Source: Hydnum rufescens UP504
Lineage: Eukaryota > Basidiomycota > Agaricomycetes > Cantharellales > Hydnaceae
Reading direction: 5' to 3'
Assembly: GCA_014904985.1 (NCBI GenBank)
Contig: MU128917.1
Span: 102,232-166,231 of the forward strand
DNA length: 64,000 bases
In this document: in pieces, positions 59,191-64,000 of the stretch
Numbering within the stretch: the first letter of the stretch is position 1
Layout: each line of letters begins with the position of its first letter
The notes under the pieces: generated by a model
The model's input: only the letters and a program-made list of their open reading frames with translations
What the model was told of the DNA's origin: nothing
Databases searched by the model: none
Translations under genes and position numbers: made by a program

Positions 59191-59334
59191 TATGTGAAAG
59201 CAGAGCAAGAAACTCAGAAATGGTATTGATGAGGCCGTACAATAGGAACGAATGATAGGGAAGGTGGCACATGGGTGAGAAAAAACTTGACAATGGATGG
59301 ATGGCCAATTCACGCAAAAGACTGCACTGCACGA

Positions 59335-60165
59335 CTGGCAAGAATAATGGCGACTGCAGGTGAAACTGCGGTGTGACACTACCCAATGCTTTGAGATGGT
59401 GACAAAGTAACTTGTGAGGGAGAAAAAACTTGAAAAAAGAGCTGGTTTGCACAAGAGATGGCACGGATAATGGTGACTGCAGATGAAACTGCGGTGTGAC
59501 ACTACCCGATGCTTTGAGGGAGGGTGACAAGATGATGTACAGGCGAGGCAACGCTTGAAAAAAGAGCTAGTTCGTGCAAGAGGTGGCATGGATAGTGGCG
59601 ACTGCAGATGAAACTGTGGTGTGACACTACCCAATGCTTTGAGAGAGGGTGACAAGATGATGTATGGGTGAGATAACAGTCGAAAAAAAGAGCTGGTTCG
59701 CTCAAGAGATGGCATGGATAGTGGCGACTGCAGAAAAAACCGCAGTGTGACACTACCCAATGCGTTGGGAGAGGGTAACGAGATGATGTATGGGTGAGAT
59801 AAAAAAGAGCTGGTATGTGCAAGAGGTGGCACGGATAGTGGCGACTGCAGACAAAACTGTGGTGTGACACTACCCGATGCTTTGAGAGAGGGTGACAAGA
59901 TGATGTATGGGCGAGATAACAGTCGAAAAAAAGAGCTGGTTCACTCAAGAGATGGCATGGATAGTGGCGACTGCAGACAAAACCGTGGTGTGACACTACC
60001 CAATGCATTGGGAGAGGGTGATGAGATGATGTGTGGGTGAGATAAAAAAGAGCTGGTTGGTTCATGCAAGAGGCAGCACAGATAGTGGTGACTGCAGACG
60101 AAACTGCGGTGTGACACTACCCAATGCTTTGAGAGAGGGTGACGAGATGATGTATGGGCAAGATA
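59335..60165. repeat. Minisatellite: seven units of about 120-129 bp upstream of the KDZ gene
   Basis: Each unit contains GACTGCAG followed by ...GGTGTGACACTACCC and GATGATGTA. Unit starts are about 120-129 bp apart. Two alternating unit types (with or without AACAGTCG) suggest a ~245-bp higher-order repeat. Long minus-strand open frames here are repeat artefacts. Confidence 0.85.
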
Positions 60166-60179
60166 ACACCTCAGTCAGC

Positions 60180-60310
60180 CACTTGGGCTGACCTTAATAG
60201 GCGGGACAAATCCCTCATCTAGTCAGCCTAAGAGGCCTGTTTTTTCTTTGATGTCAATTGACAATCTTTGGATGTCAAATTGACATCTTTCTCAACACTT
60301 AGTGGACTAT
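60180..60310 (-). repeat. Right copy of the inverted repeat pair with TGTCAATTGACA palindromes
   Basis: It is the reverse complement of 52184-52316 with some changes. It holds TGTCAATTGACA at 60252-60263 and a 13-bp variant at 60273-60285. It lies just outside the minisatellite and faces the left copy. Confidence 0.55.
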
Positions 60311-60439
60311 CCGGGGTTATCGGGCATTAGGATTATTGGCTTATTATTATTATACTATTATATGGAGTAGTACAGTCTGTAGGCCTACACCTATGCTAAA
60401 ATCTAACACCTTGGATTCACACACATCTGCCACAGCAGG

Positions 60440-60705
60440 TATGTGGGCCTTCGTTTGCCCCTTCACACGGGCCCGGTTTGTGTGTTTGCATGCCTTCATG
60501 GCTGCATGGTTCTCGCATTGCCGCAGCAGGTGTGTAGGCCTTCATTTGCCCTTCATGCGGGCCCCCAGTTCGTGTGTTTGCATGCCTTCATGGCTGTGTG
60601 GGTTCTCATGTTGCTGCAGTGGGTGTGTGGGCCTTCATTTGCCCCTTCGTGTGGGCCCAGTTCGTATGTTTGCGTGCCTTCGTGGCTGCATGGGTTCTTG
60701 TGTTT
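60440..60705. repeat. Three tandem units of about 88-92 bp
   Basis: Units share GGCCTTC-TTTGCCC, GTTTGCATGCCTTCATGGCTG and a G-rich end (GCAGCAGG/GCAGTGGG). They adjoin the hairpin-intron repeats to the right and may be their degenerate continuation. Confidence 0.7.
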
Positions 60706-60736
60706 GATTCCTGACTCCACAATGTCGGGTGGGACA

Positions 60737-60833
60737 CTTATGGAAAATAATCTGTTAGTTAAAGTAAAACCTGCGCAAAACGAGCAGCAGCGGCTGCTCT
60801 TTTTGTGCATTTGTAGCTATTAAAAAAACTTAC
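60737..60833 (-). repeat. Look-alike intron 3 with internal hairpin
   Basis: On the minus strand it has donor GTAAGTTT after CAATATAAG and acceptor CCATAAG. Inside is the hairpin GAGCAGC-CGCT-GCTGCTC flanked by GCACAAAAA and TTTTGCGC. It closely resembles 61014-61121 and 61293-61407. Confidence 0.6.
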
Positions 60834-61013
60834 CTTATATTGGGGCGGGTGTGTAGCTCCCTCATTTACTCTGTGGCTGCGTGCATGCGTTGCCCTTCGT
60901 TTGTTTGCGTGCTCACATGTAATTGGGTGCTGGGTTTCATTGCGATTCTGGTGGGTCTGTGGGTTGGAGCTCACGGCCGGGTGACTTTGCACATTGGGAT
61001 GGGACATCTGGAC

Positions 61014-61121
61014 CTAGGATAGGAAATAGGAAATATGTTAGTTAAGATTAAAACTCGTGCAAAAAAGAGCAGTGACTGCTGCTCTTTTTGCGCGTTCATA
61101 GCTATTAAAAGAAATACATAC
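61014..61121 (-). repeat. Look-alike intron 2 with internal hairpin
   Basis: Minus strand: donor GTATGTAT after CAATATAAG and acceptor TATCCTAG. It shares TTTTAATAGCTA, the GAGCAGCA...TGCTC hairpin with GCGCAAAAA/TTTTTTGCAC arms, and TTAACTAACAT with intron 3. Confidence 0.6.
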
Positions 61122-61292
61122 CTTATATTGCCACACCCACCGCAGCGGGTGTGGCTGCCTATTTTTCTCCGTGGCTTCATGTATGTCATTTGTTGTGCTT
61201 TCCATTTGGCATGTTTTCGGTTAGCACTTTGTCGTTTGGACCCTAACATGGGCCCTCAGGTTTTCGTTTGGGTCTCTGAACCAGGCCAGGAT

Positions 61293-61407
61293 CTAAAATA
61301 ATAAAAGAACAATGTTAGTAATGATATTCAAAGCAGCGCAAAAAGTGCAGCTTTCGCTGCTCTATTTGCACCGTCGTATCTACTACAATCCAAAAAAAAA
61401 AACTTAC
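61293..61407 (-). repeat. Look-alike intron 1 with internal hairpin
   Basis: Minus strand: donor GTAAGTTT and acceptor TATTTTAG. The hairpin GAGCAGCGAAAGCTGCACTT has GTGCAAAT and TTTTGCGC on its flanks. ACTAACA, a good branch point, lies near the 3' end. Confidence 0.6.
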
Positions 61408-61643
61408 CTCGTATGACCACACTCCCGCATCAACAGGTGTGGTCATCTGTACCTGCCTTTCTAGGCGGCTCCCTGTTTAGTTGGTTCAGGGTATGTAGTT
61501 GCAAGGAGAGCACAACTCAACGTTGGCAACTGCTGGAGAAATCTATTAACGAAATATGTACTGGAAAATATTATAGCATCGGGCACAATAACAAATCTTG
61601 ATTTTCAGACATATCAAGGTCTGGGAATTGAGAGAAGTCAAGA

Positions 61644-63902
61644 TTAAGTGTGTTGGCAGGGGACCAGCCGGGTTGACAAAGTCAAGGAAATTTGTCCCTC
61701 GTTAGGATTCAAACCGTTCATGTCGAAGTGAATCTGCTCGTCGAAGTCAAAGTTGTACTTGGTCAGGGATGGGTCGAACAACGTCCCTGGTGCAAACTTT
61801 GCAAACATGTTGGATTGTAAGGGTTCTGGTGGCACAGAAACTTGGTGATCCTCAAGGCTCTCACCTCCCACCAATGGCTCAGGGCTCTCACCTCCAACCA
61901 ATGGCTCAGGACTCTCATCCTCATCTATAATCAGATTTGAAAGCACCTTCCTCCTCTTTCCCTTCCCCGACCCACCCCCAGGTACTTCTTTCCTCTTCCG
62001 TCATTTTCCCGCTTCCCTAGCCTGTTCTCCTGAAGTCCCAACATTGCCAGAGGCAACAGATTTTTGTTTCCCAATATACTCATGCCAGTCCGCTACAGAC
62101 AACATCGAGTTGTTGTTGTCTCTGATGAGACAAGTATCATCCGAAATGTCCTCACTGGCCGGTATGTCAAGCCATTTAACTACAAGGCACTTGTGCTCCT
62201 CCACAGCAAACAACCGATTCCACAAGTTGGTCCAATGTTCCATCTGCAGTGAGGATACGATCAACCCAAGTACACTAGGAAACTCGGATTTTGACGGCCA
62301 GCCAGAGATGTATAAACGATGTCGAATAAGGAATGCTGGGATTGTGCTCCAAGGAAACTTTGGCCCAATTGCTGCATCATCTTGTTCTTCAAAAATCCGA
62401 GTGAGTTCAGCAGTACAGGCCATCCGCCTGCCATGCATGTCAGGAGGAAGTCGTTTTGGAGCCATTGTTAAATGTATTCCTGTCTCCCCTTGTGCCACAA
62501 GGATATGCGAATGGATTTTGGGGAGGAGTGTGGATGTGGGCAGAAATACCGCCTTAATCCACTGTTTCATTGCCGGCAATCCACCTATAACTGCATTATG
62601 CTTGGATGCAGCTAGGTCTGGATGCCCCGAAACAAGGAAGGCAGCGACATGGATATTCATCCATGCGGCAGACAACGCATCATCCGTCCAACGATGCTTT
62701 AAGGAGTTGAGCTGACTCCTGATATCTGCAGGGCTCAACCCAACCTTCTTTGCAAAGCCCAACTTGAGTTTCTTATGCTCTGCCACCAATTCCTGGGCCT
62801 CTTGCTTCCATTCAGACAACTCTGCTCTGCCATGCGATGCGATCAAGGCCTGATATGCAGGCTTAATAACCTCAGCAACGTACTGGTGATGGGGACGGGT
62901 CTCCTTCTGAGGATCCTCAGGATGTTTACTCTGGAATGCATTCCAAGCATTTCCACCAACTCGTCGCTCCTTCGTTGCAATAATGAGGTTTGCAATCCAC
63001 ATCACGGAGTCTAGAGGGCGCTTCCAGTCCTTTGCACGCTGTCGCAACCCAAGCATCAGGGACTTGGTAAGACCCTGGACCTCCAAGATTTGTTCTTGTG
63101 TAAAACGACTGCCAGACATCATGGACGTGACAAACTCCTCATCTGCATCATCTTTGATGTCTTCATCTTGCCCCGAAGTGGCACCCTCATCTTGTTCATC
63201 ATCTACTCGTTCATCTGGATTGTAAAAGAGAGCATCGTTATCACCATTGTCAACTTGGGAAGCTCCATCAGATAGAAACAATGGTTCCTTTGAACGGCGA
63301 ACACTGTCCTCACAGTCAGCATCCAGGGGGAAAGACCTCCTGGATGAAGTTGATGAAGGCGAGTGAAAAGACAGCGAAGAGGGACGGGCAGATTGCGAAG
63401 GTGAATGGGCAGATCGCAAAGGCGAATGGGCGGATCGCAAAGATGAACGAGCAGATCGCAAAGGCAAACGGGAGGATGATGAAGGCAAACGGGAGGATGA
63501 TGAAGGCAAACGGACAGACAGCGAAGGCAAATGGACAGATGGCGAAGGCAAACGGACAGGTTGTGAGGGCGCATTAGCAGGCAGCAAAGGCGTATGAGTT
63601 CCAGATGGTTTGGCCAACCAGTTTTCATGACGAGGCGGACCAGAGTGTTCAGTTTCTGTTGACTCGGATTGGTCTAACCGGTTCTCATGACGAGGAAAAC
63701 CAGCATGCTCTCCAAGTGCTTTATTAGACATAGCTGCAGTCAGGTGTGTGATTTTCCCGAACTCCACAAGCTGTGCCCTTGTATCTAACTCTATGTATGG
63801 ACGCAACTGCTGTAGTGAAGAAACAGTTGCATTGGAGGCAGGCAGACTGCCATTGCCTCAGGGCTTGGGCTTTCGGTAGGTCTTTAAATTCTTGGGGGGC
63901 AT
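61644..63902 (-). pseudogene. Repetitive-family multidomain protein of unknown function, two TGA interruptions
   Basis: The ATG at 63900-63902 opens MPPKNLKTYRKPKP, then TGA, then GNGSLPASNATVSSLQQLRP and an open frame of about 590 codons. An array of ten Ser-rich heptapeptides is followed by an acidic stretch and a helical region (RVGGNAWNAFQSKHPEDPQK, YVAEVIKPAYQALIASHG). An uncharacterised globular part ends NVGTSGEQAREAGK, then TGA. In the same frame the basic KGKRRKVLSNLIIDEDE and two copies of SPEPLVGGE follow, to a stop at 61644. Both TGAs could derive from CGA. Similar proteins occur in many copies in Agaricomycete genomes as far as I recall, suggesting a mobile-element gene. The product has no known function. 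Confidence 0.55.
63355..63570 (-). repeat. Ten-unit 21-bp array coding for Ser-rich heptapeptides
   Basis: Units read SVRLPSP, SVHLPSL, SVRLPSS, SSRLPSS, SSRLPLR, SARSSLR, SAHSPLR, SAHSPSQ, SARPSSL and SFHSPSS. On the plus strand this is a run of CAGATCGCAAAGGCGAA-like words. Unlike the surroundings it keeps CpG. Confidence 0.75.
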
Positions 63903-64000
63903 TTTGACGGCACGAGAGCAGAAGAGTCAACACAGCAAACTTTCGAGGTAGGTCTCTTGAGTTGTAGAGAAGTGAAGATGGACCACACAATCTTATGTGT
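63903..64000. other. Window end, 5' flank of the minus-strand relic
   Basis: About 100 bp; presumably promoter or leader of the relic gene. Nothing further was recognised. Confidence 0.35.

Noticed and set aside
58987..59898. 303-codon minus-strand open frame
   Set aside because: Most of it is translation of the minisatellite; only the first part after the ATG at 59190 fits the KDZ N-terminus.
60340..60365. TTA-rich run as a telomere-like repeat
   Set aside because: It is a short AT-rich tract without the expected G-rich telomere unit.
59335..60700. CRISPR-like direct repeats
   Set aside because: Units are long, contiguous and without unique spacers, and the genome is eukaryotic; these are minisatellites.

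Overview
The window is a fungal nuclear contig, most likely from a basidiomycete of the Agaricomycetes. The signs are many short introns (about 50-80 bp), fungal versions of conserved eukaryotic genes, a KDZ-type transposase, and Ty1/copia, Ty3/gypsy and PIF/Harbinger elements typical of that group. A Rhizoctonia/Ceratobasidiaceae-like host would fit, but that is a low-confidence guess. All gene models were read by eye from splice signals and recognised protein motifs.

Positions 1-35,300 are gene-dense and mostly housekeeping. In order: a MYND zinc-finger protein (-), the exon-junction-complex protein Y14/RBM8A (+), an HP1-type chromodomain protein (+), a membrane-anchored protein with Pro-Tyr repeats (-), a SKP1-like protein (+), a TMEM97/EXPERA protein (-), a small unknown gene (+), the histone chaperone NASP (+), the complex I 21 kDa subunit (+), a large disordered protein with DPW/NPF motifs (+), a CCC2-type copper ATPase (+), methylenetetrahydrofolate reductase (+), an NBR1-like PB1/4xZZ protein (+), the splicing factor PHF5A/Rds3 (-) and an M20 peptidase of the PM20D2 type (+). 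Several are divergent pairs sharing short promoters: MYND/Y14, Pro-Tyr protein/SKP1, TMEM97/unknown, PHF5A/M20 peptidase.

Positions 35,900-46,780 hold one complete copia element with two ~410-bp LTRs and a 5-bp target duplication. Three later insertions sit inside it: a 3.6-kb PIF/Harbinger transposon, a 554-bp solo LTR and a 1.6-kb solo LTR. Each left a target duplication, and removing each restores the copia reading frame.

Positions 46,780-64,000 are repeats and relics: an LTR with an adjacent reverse-strand polypurine tract, two gypsy-type LTR/gag units, gypsy protease/RT remains with an assembly gap, a KDZ transposase gene on the minus strand, a seven-copy minisatellite, three look-alike hairpin-bearing introns, and a minus-strand multidomain relic with a Ser-rich heptapeptide array.

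A common theme of the right half is loss of CpG. LTR differences, stop codons (TGA where CGA is expected) and lost catalytic aspartates are nearly all explained by C-to-T change at CpG. This looks like methylation-linked or RIP-like inactivation. In the left half the notable points are five apparent GC-AG introns and single-base frameshifts in two otherwise intact conserved genes.
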